Assembly: GCF_014696615.1 (NCBI RefSeq)
Contig: NZ_JACJQJ010000067.1
Span: 1 to 46,492 of the forward strand
Length of the DNA stretch: 46,492 nt
Direction: 5' to 3'
DNA from: Nostoc linckia FACHB-104
GTDB lineage: Bacteria > Cyanobacteriota > Cyanobacteriia > Cyanobacteriales > Nostocaceae
The notes beneath the pieces were generated by a model. That model was not told where the DNA came from and did not search any database. It was given only the letters and a program-made list of their open reading frames with translations. Positions 1-8,623 of the stretch are shown here, piece after piece (positions within the stretch are counted from its first letter, which is position 1; the number at the start of each line of letters is the position of its first letter). Made by a program: the position numbers and the translations under genes.

Positions 1-207
1 AATGTCAACTATATCAAGCTGTTAAGTCATATTTTTATACATTTATTGATTAGTTTTAACTTAAATAACTAATTATTTAGCATAACAAGTCCTGAAGAAC
101 CAAGAATTTCAAGATACATTTAATCGATTGTATTCGGCATAAAAATAAATACAGGTGAAATTAACAATACTTTCACCAAAATGCAACAACTTACTACTCA
201 CTGCAAA

Positions 208-236
208 ATCCCCGACTTTCTCAAGAAGTCGGGGAT
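208..236. repeat. Perfect hairpin repeat (ATCCCCGACTT core)
   Basis: Perfect 11-bp inverted repeat: ATCCCCGACTT at 208-218 pairs with AAGTCGGGGAT at 226-236 across a 7-nt loop. The same stem core recurs at 38656-38688, where a T-run makes it terminator-like. Here no clear T-run follows and the next gene starts at 279, so it may end an upstream transcript or be a dispersed palindromic repeat. Positions 1-207 are AT-rich and hold no gene I can recognise. Confidence 0.7.
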
Positions 237-278
237 CTGACCCCTCGTAACCCTAGAAGGCATTACAAAGCTAACATT

Positions 279-2465
279 ATGGCATTAGAACTGACGGATT
301 GGGATCGAGATTTACCATCAGAAGGAGAGGAGGAATATCAAGCCTTAGTCCGTACTCTTAATTTTACAGAAGGTTTTGGCTTATTATTTGTCCGTTGCTC
401 TCCGGCTGAAGGTGAGGAGTTAATTACTAAAGTAAAAAAAGATATTTTACATAAAAATATTGAAGTTATACGACTCGATAAAGCTGTCGATAATTTATAT
501 GAAATAATTGATAATTTAGATAATAATGAAGGAATAAATATTCTGTTTATTACAGGACTAGAGCATTCATTTTATGAATATGAAGAATGCAAAAGCTTAA
601 TGGGTTGGAATAGTAAAGATATTTATTCATATAGTTGGAAGGGTGTACCACCTGTTTTAATTAACCTCAATCAACAGAGAGAACGATTTAAAGATAACTT
701 TAATATCTGTTTTGTGTTCTTGCTACCAATATTTGCAATCAAATATTTTATCCAACGTGCGCCTGATTTTTTTGACTGGCGTTCTGGTTTGTTTGAATTT
801 CCTATAGATTCAGAAACTTTGGAAAAACAGTCATCACGCATAACGCAGGATGGAGATAATGAAAAATATCTCACCCTAACGCCAGAAGAAAGAACTCAAC
901 AAATAATAGCAATTCAGGCATTAATAGCAGAAGATCATCAAACACCTGACCGTCAATATGATTTATTGATTAAATTGGGGAAATTACATTCTGCTGGACA
1001 GGATTACAAAGAAGCGATCGCATCATTGGACAAAGCCTTAGAATTTAAACCTGATTTCCACCTCGCTTGCTTCTTGCGGGGGTATACGCTATTAGATTTA
1101 GGACGCAATGAAGAAGCGATCGCATCATTCAACAAAGGCTTGGAATTTAAACCTGATAACTACCTCGCTTGCTTCTTGCGGGGGTATGCGCTATTTAATT
1201 TAGGACTATATGAAGAAGCAATCGCATCATTCAACAAAGCTTTGGAATTTAAACCTGATTTCCACTACGCTTGGTACCACAGGGGAATTGCGCTATTTGA
1301 TTTAGGACGCAATGAAGAAGCGATCGCATCATTCGACAAAGCCTTGGAATTTGAACCAGATAACAACCTCTCTTGGTTCTTGCGGGGGTATGCGCTATTT
1401 AATTTAGGACGCGATGAAGAAGCGATCGCATCATTCAACAAAGCCTTGGAATTTAAACCTGATTTCCACTACGCTTGGTTCTTACAGGGGTGTGCGCTAG
1501 GAAATTTAGGACGCGATGAAGAAGCGATCGCCGCTTATGACAAAGTTTTGGAATTTCAATCTGATTTTCACTACGCTTGGAACTACCGGGGTATTGCACT
1601 AGAAAATTTAGAACGCGATGAAGAAGCGATCGCCGCTTATGACAAAGCACTGGAATTGAAACCTGATGACCACGAAACTTGGAACAACCGGGGGAATGCG
1701 CTAGATGATTTAGGACGCTACGAAGAAGCGATTGCATCTTATGACAAAGCACTGGAATTGAAACCTGATTACCACGACACTTGGTACGATCGGGGGATTG
1801 CGCTATTTGATTTAGGACGCTACGAAGAAGCGATCGCATCTTATGACAAAGCACTAGAATTGAAACCTGATTACCAAGATGCTTGGTACAATCGGGGGTG
1901 TGCGCTAGGGAATTTAGGACGCTACGAAGAAGCGATCACATCTTATGACAAAGTACTGGAATTGAAACCTGATTACTACTATGCTTGGCACAACCGGGGG
2001 TCTGCGCTAGATGATTTAGGACGCTACGAAGAAGCGATCACATCTTATGACAAAGCACTGGAATTGAAACCTGATGACCACGACACTTGGCACAATCGGG
2101 GGATTGCACTCAAAAATTTAGGCCGCTACGAAGAAGCGATCGCATCCTACGACAAAGCACTGGAATTGAAACCTGATGACCACGACACTTGGTACAACCG
2201 GGGGTCTGCGCTAGGGAATTTAGGACGTTATGAAGAAGCGCTTGCATCCTTCGATAAGGCATTAGCAATTAAACCTGATTACCAGGAAGCTTGGTACAGC
2301 AAAGCTTCCTGTTATGCACTTCAAGGTAATATTGAGCAGGCATTAGAAAATCTACAACACGCAATTAATCTCAGTCCTTACCAAATTCGAGAAATGGCAA
2401 AAACTGACTCTGATTTTGATAGCATTCGGGATGATGAGCGCTTTCAAGCCTTGATTCAAGGATAG
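279..2465 (+). CDS. TPR protein with STAND/AAA-like N-terminal domain
   Basis: 728 aa. Residues about 210-695 hold 14 consecutive 34-residue TPR units with the pattern W..RG.AL..LGR.EEAIASYDKALELKPD. Residues 1-190 form a separate domain whose later part (VLINLNQQRERF, then a hydrophobic strand, then APDFFDWRSGLFEF) resembles the N-x-x-R and apD-w-s-RSG-F motifs of AAA/STAND-like domains fused to TPRs in cyanobacteria. I see no Walker A P-loop, so nucleotide binding may be lost. Neighbouring TPR units are nearly identical at the DNA level (102-bp units, several carrying GCGATCGC), indicating recent tandem duplication. The likely role is a protein-protein scaffold, perhaps linked to signalling or conflict; the partner is unknown. 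The ATG at 279 is accepted although its ribosome site is weak. The TPR call is certain; the N-terminal assignment is an inference. Confidence 0.9.
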   Translation: MALELTDWDRDLPSEGEEEYQALVRTLNFTEGFGLLFVRCSPAEGEELITKVKKDILHKNIEVIRLDKAVDNLYEIIDNLDNNEGINILFITGLEHSFYEYEECKSLMGWNSKDIYSYSWKGVPPVLINLNQQRERFKDNFNICFVFLLPIFAIKYFIQRAPDFFDWRSGLFEFPIDSETLEKQSSRITQDGDNEKYLTLTPEERTQQIIAIQALIAEDHQTPDRQYDLLIKLGKLHSAGQDYKEAIASLDKALEFKPDFHLACFLRGYTLLDLGRNEEAIASFNKGLEFKPDNYLACFLRGYALFNLGLYEEAIASFNKALEFKPDFHYAWYHRGIALFDLGRNEEAIASFDKALEFEPDNNLSWFLRGYALFNLGRDEEAIASFNKALEFKPDFHYAWFLQGCALGNLGRDEEAIAAYDKVLEFQSDFHYAWNYRGIALENLERDEEAIAAYDKALELKPDDHETWNNRGNALDDLGRYEEAIASYDKALELKPDYHDTWYDRGIALFDLGRYEEAIASYDKALELKPDYQDAWYNRGCALGNLGRYEEAITSYDKVLELKPDYYYAWHNRGSALDDLGRYEEAITSYDKALELKPDDHDTWHNRGIALKNLGRYEEAIASYDKALELKPDDHDTWYNRGSALGNLGRYEEALASFDKALAIKPDYQEAWYSKASCYALQGNIEQALENLQHAINLSPYQIREMAKTDSDFDSIRDDERFQALIQG

Positions 2466-2548
2466 CTAATAAGTAATGCATCTAACCCAGAAGCTATAAA
2501 AACCCACCGCTACAATATAAATACAATCAACATTTTGCTAGTTACCTT

Positions 2549-2875
2549 ATGACACTCAAAGAACTAGAAAATCAAATTCTCGCACTACTTCCAACAGAAA
2601 AAGCGGCAATTATCCAAAGCCTAACTCAAAGCATCAACATTGGAGCAAAAGGTATTACTAAAACACCTGGTGTTTGTGGTGGAGAAGCTTGTATTGCTGG
2701 TACTCGGATTGCGGTTTGGCTATTAGTTGAAGCACGTCGTTTGGGAATTACTGAAGTTCAACTTTTGCAAGATTATCCTCATATTAGTGCAGCAGATTTA
2801 GTTAATGCTTGGATCTATGCAGATGCTTATCCTGAAGAAATTGAAGCAGCTATCCGTGCTAATGAGGCTGCTTAA
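2549..2875 (+). CDS. DUF433 family antitoxin-like protein
   Basis: 108 aa. Residues about 38-100 match the DUF433 pattern: TPGVCGGEACIAGTRI, then a helix-turn-helix-like LGITEVQLLQDYPHISAADL and a conserved AW.YA. The first 30 residues form an extra helical segment seen in some family members. DUF433 proteins commonly sit directly upstream of DUF5615 PIN-like proteins and are thought to act as antitoxins and autorepressors. That arrangement is present here: the stop is 3 bp before the ATG of the next gene, so the two are almost certainly co-transcribed. Function is inferred from family and gene order only. Confidence 0.87.
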   Translation: MTLKELENQILALLPTEKAAIIQSLTQSINIGAKGITKTPGVCGGEACIAGTRIAVWLLVEARRLGITEVQLLQDYPHISAADLVNAWIYADAYPEEIEAAIRANEAA

Positions 2876-2878
2876 GTC

Positions 2879-3220
2879 ATGGCACGTTTATATGCTGATG
2901 AAATGTTCCCTCAGCAAGTGAGTGAATTATTACGCACGATGGGGCATGATGTTTTAACAGTACAAGAAGCTGGTAACGCAAATTTAGGTATCCCTGATGA
3001 GGAAGTGTTAGCATTTGCAATCAGCGATAATCGAGCTGTTATCACACTAAATCGTCAAGACTTTATCAAACTGCATAGAAGCTTACCAGAACATTTAGGT
3101 ATTATTGTTTGTACAAATGATGCTGATAGGTTGCGAATGGCAACTCGAATTAGTGAAGCAATTAATCAAGAAGAAACATTAACAGGTAAGTTGATTCGCG
3201 TTGTACGCCCTAGCAATTGA
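2879..3220 (+). CDS. DUF5615 PIN-like toxin candidate
   Basis: 113 aa. The sequence shows the DUF5615/Mut7-C-like PIN layout: an N-terminal YADE acidic pair, the G-HDV-TVQEAG segment, GIPDEEVLAFA, and AVITLNRQDFIKLH carrying a further conserved Asp. These acidic residues would coordinate metal in a PIN-type ribonuclease. It starts 3 bp after the DUF433 gene, making a two-gene cassette of presumed antitoxin then toxin, and ends 8 bp from the convergent Uma2 gene. RNase activity and toxicity are inferences from the family; no target can be read from the sequence. Confidence 0.85.
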   Translation: MARLYADEMFPQQVSELLRTMGHDVLTVQEAGNANLGIPDEEVLAFAISDNRAVITLNRQDFIKLHRSLPEHLGIIVCTNDADRLRMATRISEAINQEETLTGKLIRVVRPSN

Positions 3221-3228
3221 AAGCGATA

Positions 3229-3870
3229 TCAAATTTGCTCTCTCACCCATTTCCTAAATGCTCTTAATGCTGGACTTCTCCCCACAGTTCGGCTTTGTTC
3301 AACAAAACGAAGAATTGTTTCCACAATAGGAAAATTAGGAAAATTAGGACTAATTTCTGATTGAATATATTTACCATTCCGAAAAAGATTAATTTGTAAC
3401 TTGCCATCTTCATATAACCAAAGTTCAGGAACTCTTAAAGCCTCGTAAGCCTCCAGTTGAGTTTTAGAAGTAACATCAACTTCAATTACTAAATCGGGTG
3501 GTGGATCAACTGTTAAATCGATGCGCTCTTTACCAATCATTTGAGCATGATTTTGAATGTAAAATGAATCATCTGGCTCTACACCACAAGCCATATCTTC
3601 ACGTTTAAAGGTGGTTGAGCCAAAACTTTCGCAATCAATCTCTAACTCCTCTAGCAAAATTTTGACTAAATCCCCAATAATAACTTTAGCTACCTCATGC
3701 TTTGGTAATGGCATTCTCATCTCCAACGTTCCCTGGCTGTAAGCTAATCGCGCTGCTCGATGGTCGCCAAGTTCTTCTAAAATTGCTTCAAATTCTTGCC
3801 AACTAACATTGTGAAGCATCACTCTGTGTCCCGGCGGAACACTTAATTGTCGTAATTGAAGTGTTACCAT
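3229..3870 (-). CDS. Uma2 family (DUF820) restriction-endonuclease-like protein
   Basis: 213 aa. The PD-(D/E)XK-type core is visible: GVEPDDSFYI, then PPPDLVIEVDVTSKTQLEAYEAL, with the Asp, Glu-x-Asp and Lys residues expected for this fold, followed by VPELWLYEDGKLQ and a short beta-rich tail. Uma2/DUF820 genes are greatly expanded in filamentous cyanobacteria and have no settled function. The gene is convergent with the DUF433/DUF5615 pair, 8 bp apart, so the two transcripts may overlap at their 3' ends. The ATG at 3870 places the usual short N-terminal strand before the conserved helix. Confidence 0.9.
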   Translation of the reverse strand: MVTLQLRQLSVPPGHRVMLHNVSWQEFEAILEELGDHRAARLAYSQGTLEMRMPLPKHEVAKVIIGDLVKILLEELEIDCESFGSTTFKREDMACGVEPDDSFYIQNHAQMIGKERIDLTVDPPPDLVIEVDVTSKTQLEAYEALRVPELWLYEDGKLQINLFRNGKYIQSEISPNFPNFPIVETILRFVEQSRTVGRSPALRAFRKWVREQI

Positions 3871-3892
3871 TACTAACCACTAAATTGAAGTC

Positions 3893-3969
3893 GTAGGGTG
3901 TGTTATGCCGTAGGCTAACGCACCATCCGAGATTTTCGGTGCGTTAAACTTCGTTATAACGCACCCTAC
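3893..3969. repeat. Dispersed palindromic element with GTAGGGTG ends
   Basis: A 77-bp element bounded by near-perfect terminal inverted repeats: GTAGGGTGTGTTAT at the left and ATAACGCACCCTAC at the right (13 of 14 pair). It contains two further GGTGCGTTA/TAACGCACC-type motifs. It sits between the starts of the Uma2 and preceding genes and has no coding potential. Motifs of this kind recur in short form near 14716 and 40018. It resembles a MITE or REP-like repeat common in Nostocales genomes (established by general knowledge, not searched). Confidence 0.65.
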
Positions 3970-4051
3970 TAAAATAAATCTATTCAACAAATTGCCCTGC
4001 ACAATTAAGCGCAGGGCGTTGATTTTAGATTAATTGTAAATCCCAACAAAA

Positions 4052-6112
4052 TTATTTGCTGTTACCGTTACCGTTGCCATTAGCATGACCATTGGTATTG
4101 CTTTGCAGTACGCGTTCAGCGAGTTTTTCTGGTACTTCTTGCAGATGGTCATATTCCCAGTGGAAGGAACCAACGCCGAGAGTGAGCGATCGCAGTTCTA
4201 CAATAAAGTCATGCATCTCTGCTTGGGGCAAGTATGCTGAGATATTATCCCAACCTTGCCAATCGTTTCTGCCTTCGTAACCTAAGATTTGCCCCCGTTT
4301 ACCACTGAGTAATTGCAAGGCTTTGGAGGTAAATTCGCTCGGTGTGGTTACTTGCACTTTCAAAATCGGTTCTAGGAGGGTGGGTTGGGCTTGGGGTACT
4401 CCTGTTTGCATTGCCAACCTAGCAGCTTGTTTAAAAGCTTGTTCGGAACTATCAACGTTGTGGTAGGAACCATTGGTTAGAGTTACCGCCACATCCACGA
4501 CAGGGAAGCCCAAAGGCCCATGTGCCAGAAATTCCCGCACGCCCATTTCTACGCCCGGAATATACTGTTTGGGAACGACACCACCCACAATGGTTTCCCG
4601 GAAGTTAAAGCCTTCACCACGGGGTAGGGGCTGAATATCAAGGAAAACATCACCAAATTGCCCATGTCCACCGCTTTGATGTTTATAGCGCCCATGTACT
4701 GCGGCTACAGGTTTGCGGATAGTTTCTTTGTAAGGCACTTGGGGCATGTGGGTAGTCATTGGCAGGTTATATTTCCGCCGCAGTCTATCTAAGGCGACTT
4801 GCAAGTGAATTTCGCCTTGTCCCCACAGAATAACTTCATGGGTATCGCCGTGTTGTTCCCAATTCAGAGAAGGATCTTCTTCTAATAGTTTGGTGATGGC
4901 GCTGCTGAGTTTTACTTCATCGTTACGCTTTTCGGGAGTAATCGCCAGGGCGTAAACGGGTTCTAACTGATCCGCTTGGGGTAAATCTGCTTTTAACTGG
5001 GCATCTGGAGACAGGATATCTCCGGTTTTGATACCTTCTAAACGGCTCACAGCTACAATATCGCCAGCTAAAACTTCGTTAACTGACTGCTGTTGTTGCC
5101 CCATTAAGCGATAAAGTCCACCAGCGCGCACGCCATTGAGAACAATGCCATCAGTTAATTTGCCTTGCCAAACACGGACTAGGGAGAGTTTGCCACCTTG
5201 GGGAGTGTAGAAAGTCTTTAATACTTGGGCAATTGGGCTATTGCTGGCTTTAGTTAAACGGCGTTCTGCTGTAGTTTCTGGTTCTGGTGCTTCCCGTACC
5301 AAAGCTTCTAATAAAGGTCTCACACCATAATCTTGTTCTGCCACACCAAAGAAAACAGGGACTACCAAATCTGCCCCTAATTCCATTTTTAAATCTTTGA
5401 GGATTTCTTCTTGGGGTGGTTCAATATCTTCTAAAAGTTCTTCCAATAAGTGGTCATCAAAATTTGCTAAAGCTTCGAGCATTTCTGCTCGTGCAGTATG
5501 TTCTTCTTCTTTTAAGTTTTCGGGGAAGGGAATTAAGTCAGCTGGTGCGCCTGGATGATATTGATATGCTTGTTCAGTCACCATATCAATAAAGCCTGTG
5601 AGTTGTTCCCCTTGCATGATGGGATATTGATGCGCGACTAGGGGACGGCTGGAAACGGCTTTGAGGGCGTGTAATGTTTCGAGAACATGAATGTTTGCCC
5701 TATCCATTTTATTAACAAAGACGATATGGGGAATTTCCCAATCATCTAGGAATTTAAATAGAGGAGCAAGGGTGAGGACGCGATCGCGGATGGGTTCGCA
5801 AACTACAATTGCCGCATCGACTCCCATTAAGGCATTATAAGTTTCTTGGGCAAATTCAACACTTCCGGGACAGTCCAGAAAGTTAAAGCGCAAGTCGTTA
5901 TATTCTGTGCTAGCAGCGCTGATTTCTACACTCATGTGGCGATCGCGCGATTCGTTCGCACTATCTCCAACTGTGTTACCATCCTTGACACTGCCTTTAC
6001 GGGAAATAGCCCCAGTGACAAATAACAGACTTTCTAATAAAGTTGTTTTTCCACTTAAATAAGGGCCGACAATTGCAACGTTCCGCGAACCCGATTTTAC
6101 TTTTTCGTTCAT
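4052..6112 (-). CDS. Elongation factor G paralogue (EF-G-like GTPase)
   Basis: 686 aa from the chosen ATG. The start at 6112 is preferred over an upstream alternative at 6148 because GGGAGG lies 7 bases upstream. Domain order matches EF-G: a GTPase domain with P-loop GPYLSGKT (residues 16-23), DCPG switch and NKMD; domain II after about residue 300; domains III-V with the PLGFPVVDV and GRRGQILGYEGR-like region at the end. The P-loop differs from the canonical GHIDAGKT of the housekeeping factor, so this is the divergent EF-G-like subgroup that cyanobacteria carry alongside fusA. Its role in translation is not established. The C-terminus ends in a low-complexity Asn/Gly tail (NGHANGNGNGNSK). 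No ribosomal protein genes are adjacent, unlike the standard fusA context. Confidence 0.9.
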   Translation of the reverse strand: MNEKVKSGSRNVAIVGPYLSGKTTLLESLLFVTGAISRKGSVKDGNTVGDSANESRDRHMSVEISAASTEYNDLRFNFLDCPGSVEFAQETYNALMGVDAAIVVCEPIRDRVLTLAPLFKFLDDWEIPHIVFVNKMDRANIHVLETLHALKAVSSRPLVAHQYPIMQGEQLTGFIDMVTEQAYQYHPGAPADLIPFPENLKEEEHTARAEMLEALANFDDHLLEELLEDIEPPQEEILKDLKMELGADLVVPVFFGVAEQDYGVRPLLEALVREAPEPETTAERRLTKASNSPIAQVLKTFYTPQGGKLSLVRVWQGKLTDGIVLNGVRAGGLYRLMGQQQQSVNEVLAGDIVAVSRLEGIKTGDILSPDAQLKADLPQADQLEPVYALAITPEKRNDEVKLSSAITKLLEEDPSLNWEQHGDTHEVILWGQGEIHLQVALDRLRRKYNLPMTTHMPQVPYKETIRKPVAAVHGRYKHQSGGHGQFGDVFLDIQPLPRGEGFNFRETIVGGVVPKQYIPGVEMGVREFLAHGPLGFPVVDVAVTLTNGSYHNVDSSEQAFKQAARLAMQTGVPQAQPTLLEPILKVQVTTPSEFTSKALQLLSGKRGQILGYEGRNDWQGWDNISAYLPQAEMHDFIVELRSLTLGVGSFHWEYDHLQEVPEKLAERVLQSNTNGHANGNGNGNSK

Positions 6113-6223
6113 AAAACCTCCCTTGCGGTAAGTCACCACTAACCGCATTATCCTGTGTATTCAGGCTGAGAAAATGTTTCTCTTTAAGTACGCAACTGGT
6201 ACATCTATCTTGTGGTTTAAGAG

Positions 6224-6295
6224 TCAAGAGTCAAAGGTCAAGGGTCAAAAATTCATGTTTTTTTTGGACTTTTGACTGTTGACCCTGGACAGCCT
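6224..6295. repeat. GGTCAAAAGTCAA-type intergenic repeat
   Basis: The segment consists of degenerate heptamer-like units (GTCAAGA, GTCAAAG, GTCAAGG, GTCAAAA) followed by their inverted counterparts (TTTTGACTGTTGACCC), giving an imperfect palindrome. A related copy with the same layout lies at about 38962-39026. It occupies the roughly 430-bp spacer between the EF-G-like gene and the exported TPR gene, which otherwise holds only AT-rich presumed promoter DNA. Confidence 0.55.
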
Positions 6296-6538
6296 CAACG
6301 AAAAAAGATGTGACACTTGCGTAAGTCCCTAAGTGAGAATCATCTCCTCTTTAATCAGTTATTATCCTCCCTTTAATCAATGCAACGAAAAATTGTAGCC
6401 TGTTGTAAGATTTAGCTAAAGAAAAGTTAATTAAATCAAACTTTAATACCAAGATTTGAACTTTTGTAAAATCAATCACTATCACAAGAATCTTTGTGAA
6501 GAAAAATTAACTAAAGGCGGAATTATCAAGGGTCAAGG

Positions 6539-7546
6539 ATGAAATATGAGATTAGCGTACACAGCAATTGTAGGCAGTGGCGTGAGCAAAATAAAGAAAA
6601 GTTAATATATAAAATGTTTTGCTATTTTCAATGGTCGCATAATTTGCGCCAAGCTATATTAGTAAGTTTAATTTTGCTATGGGGAAGTATTCTTAATCCT
6701 GCTGCTACTTTTTCCTTATCCCCACCGAATTTATTAGCACAAACTACTAGCCAAGCCGCCGTAGACTTATTAAATCAAGGCTTACAGGCAATTCAAGCTG
6801 GGAGAGTGCAAGATGCGATCGCTTCATTTAGAAAAGCCACCCAGCTAGATCCCAAACTAGCCCCTGCTCACTACAATTTAGGGCTAGCATTGCGACAAAC
6901 TGGACAATTACAACCTGCGGCGGATGCATTTTATCAAGCAACCCAAGCAGATCCAAAATTTGCCCCTGCTTTTGCCAATTTAGGTGGAGCATTATTAGAA
7001 GGGAATAATTTGCAGTTAGCAAATGATTACTTACAACGGGCAATAGAACTCGATTCTAAACTCGGTTTTGCTCACTATAACTTAGGATTACTGCGAGAAC
7101 AGCAAAGAGATTGGGAAAGAGCGATCGCATCTTTTAAAAAAGCGATGCAATATAGCCAAAATGCCCCAGAGCCAGCCTACCATTTAGGATTAATTTATCT
7201 GCACCAAGGCAAAATCGATCAAGCCAGAGAAGCCTTTCGTCAATCACTGAGAGTTAATCCCCAATATGCGGAAGCACATTACAATTTAGGTTCAATTTGG
7301 TTTCAACAAAGTAAATGGCAAGAAGCCTTAGAAGCCTTCAGAAAAGCAGCCACAGCTAACTCAAATTATGCGAATGCTTATTATGGTGCAGGCTTAGCAT
7401 TTATGCAATTAAAACAATATGCAGAAGCAGCACAAGTATTTCAATATGCCAGAGATTTATACAACGCTCAAGGCAATCCTCAATGGGGAAAGAATGCCCA
7501 GCAATTGTTACAACAGGCACAGAATTTCCATTACCAACCTCGCTAA
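6539..7546 (+). CDS. Exported TPR protein
   Basis: 335 aa as drawn. Residues about 34-68 form a hydrophobic segment (AILVSLILLWGSIL) followed by an Ala-rich region ending near LLAQTT, read as a signal peptide or N-terminal anchor. An internal ATG at 6614 would place this signal close to the N-terminus and is a reasonable alternative start; neither site has a convincing Shine-Dalgarno. About seven 34-residue TPR units follow (AHYNLGLALRQTGQLQPAADAF and similar) to near the C-terminus. The protein is probably a periplasmic or membrane-anchored adaptor. Its partner is unknown. Confidence 0.87.
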   Translation: MKYEISVHSNCRQWREQNKEKLIYKMFCYFQWSHNLRQAILVSLILLWGSILNPAATFSLSPPNLLAQTTSQAAVDLLNQGLQAIQAGRVQDAIASFRKATQLDPKLAPAHYNLGLALRQTGQLQPAADAFYQATQADPKFAPAFANLGGALLEGNNLQLANDYLQRAIELDSKLGFAHYNLGLLREQQRDWERAIASFKKAMQYSQNAPEPAYHLGLIYLHQGKIDQAREAFRQSLRVNPQYAEAHYNLGSIWFQQSKWQEALEAFRKAATANSNYANAYYGAGLAFMQLKQYAEAAQVFQYARDLYNAQGNPQWGKNAQQLLQQAQNFHYQPR

Positions 7547-7674
7547 GGTGCGAAGGATAGATAGTAAGCAACAATAGAATTATCGGATGAGCTAGAACAC
7601 CGATTGCTTAATGAAAAATAAATAATTCTGCGAGGATAGGCACTTTTAGTTATTACGCTTCCAGCCTAATGAGC

Positions 7675-7770
7675 ATACCAATTATCCAAAATTAAGCAAC
7701 AGATGCAAACTCAGGAATCCTTTTTACATCTGCCTTTCTTAATTTTGAATTTTGAATTTTGAATTGGTAT
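7675..7770. repeat. MITE-like repeat, copy A (ATACCAATT ends)
   Basis: A 96-bp element with terminal inverted repeats ATACCAATT and AATTGGTAT. Inside are CCAAAATTAAGCAACAGATGCAAACTCA and the tandem AATTTTG triplet GAATTTTGAATTTTGAATT near the right end. A second copy at 39889-39982 has the same order of motifs and nearly the same length, so the unit boundaries are supported by comparison. There is no coding potential. It lies in the 312-bp spacer between the TPR gene and the PsiE-like gene, which otherwise holds nothing I recognise. Confidence 0.7.
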
Positions 7771-7858
7771 AACTGGTGCCTACACTACAAGTTAGCGAAT
7801 AATGAATCGATATTCTAGTTGGTAATTCTCAACCTGTCACCATTGTCATGGTATTCAT

Positions 7859-8404
7859 ATGCAAAAGCGCGTTAAAAGCCGATTTCTATTTTGCGATCGC
7901 TGGTTTGATCGCCATGCGATTGTTCGCAATATGGAGGCTTTTCAAGACTTAATTGTTATAGTCTTATGTTTAGGTTTATTTGCTGTCATGTTACTGCAAT
8001 TGTGGGGCATATTGATTGCCATTACACAGCAACTAGATTACAAAATAGTGACAGCCAAAATACTATTTATCTTGATTTTGGTAGAATTATTTCGGCTGCT
8101 CATGGTTTATTTACAAGAGCATAGTATTGCTGTTGGTGTAGCAGTCGAAGTCACAATTGTATCAGTCTTGCGAGAAGTAGTTGTTCACGGTGCCTTAGAA
8201 ATTTCTTCAATTCAAACAGCAGCAATTTGCGGCTTATTATTCATTTTGGGTGCTTTATTAATAGTGTGTGCTAAAACACCACACATGGATTGCATGAGCG
8301 CTAACACAAAATTTTGCCCGATTGTCTATCAAGGAAGTAGGGAAAAGCAAAATCTAGAGTTTCAATACTCACGCCGCTGTGATGAAAATCAGCCTTTGGT
8401 ATAG
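7859..8404 (+). CDS. PsiE-like (phosphate-starvation-inducible) membrane protein
   Basis: 181 aa. Residues about 30-140 carry four hydrophobic helices: LIVIVLCLGLFAVMLLQLWG; ILFILILVELFRLLMVYL; VAVEVTIVSVLREVV; and AAICGLLFILGALLIV. The order, with the conserved VELFRLL-VYL and EVTIVSVLREV blocks, matches the PsiE family, small inner-membrane proteins induced by phosphate limitation in enterobacteria; the biochemical role is unknown. An internal ATG at 7931 (residue 25) would remove the basic N-terminal extension and is possible. The C-terminal tail after residue 140 is hydrophilic. No pho box was identified upstream by eye. Confidence 0.75.
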   Translation: MQKRVKSRFLFCDRWFDRHAIVRNMEAFQDLIVIVLCLGLFAVMLLQLWGILIAITQQLDYKIVTAKILFILILVELFRLLMVYLQEHSIAVGVAVEVTIVSVLREVVVHGALEISSIQTAAICGLLFILGALLIVCAKTPHMDCMSANTKFCPIVYQGSREKQNLEFQYSRRCDENQPLV

Positions 8405-8409
8405 GGGTT

Positions 8410-8520
8410 TGGTGTTTGTAATTTGTCATTTGTCATTTGTCATTTGGTAATGGGTAATCGGTAATTGGTAATTGATAATAAGAATTTCCCCTCATCTCCC
8501 AATCCCCAATCCCCAATCCC
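8410..8520. repeat. Composite short-repeat filler, copy 1
   Basis: The spacer carries three ATTTGTC heptamers, then GGTAATGGGTAATCGGTAATTGGTAATTG, then AGAATTTCCCCTCATCTCCC and a run of AATCCCC units. The same composite order recurs at 13681-13790 and, partly, at 26857-26930. These are short tandem repeats of the kind known from heterocystous cyanobacteria. No gene is present. Confidence 0.7.
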
Positions 8521-8578
8521 CAACTCCGACTCTTGAAGTAACCTTGGTAATTTTTTCTACGCTTCTGGGAAGATGAAG

Positions 8579-8623
8579 CCTCCTTTGACGGTAGGTAGAA
8601 ATTAGTTAAGAACCTAAAGGAGG
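8579..8623 (+). promoter_or_regulatory. SD-sequestering hairpin in a 5' leader
   Basis: CCTCCTTT at 8579-8586 is perfectly complementary to AAAGGAGG at 8616-8623, the strong Shine-Dalgarno of the next gene (ATG at 8633). An adjoining AGGT at 8593-8596 pairs with ACCT at 8612-8615, directly continuous with the SD strand, giving 12 pairs with a 6-nt bulge and a 15-nt loop. Such a fold would block ribosome entry until opened. That it acts as a thermosensor, a riboswitch or an antisense target is inference. Confidence 0.5.

Noticed and set aside
1453-1854. Minus-strand frame with LCHKMRSLLRSVLN repeats inside the TPR gene
   Set aside because: Shadow of the 102-bp TPR repeats; same argument as for the LRR antisense frames.
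5997-6227. 76-codon minus-strand frame at the start of the EF-G-like gene
   Set aside because: Overlaps the EF-G coding region in another frame, and the strong GGGAGG site belongs to the EF-G start at 6112.
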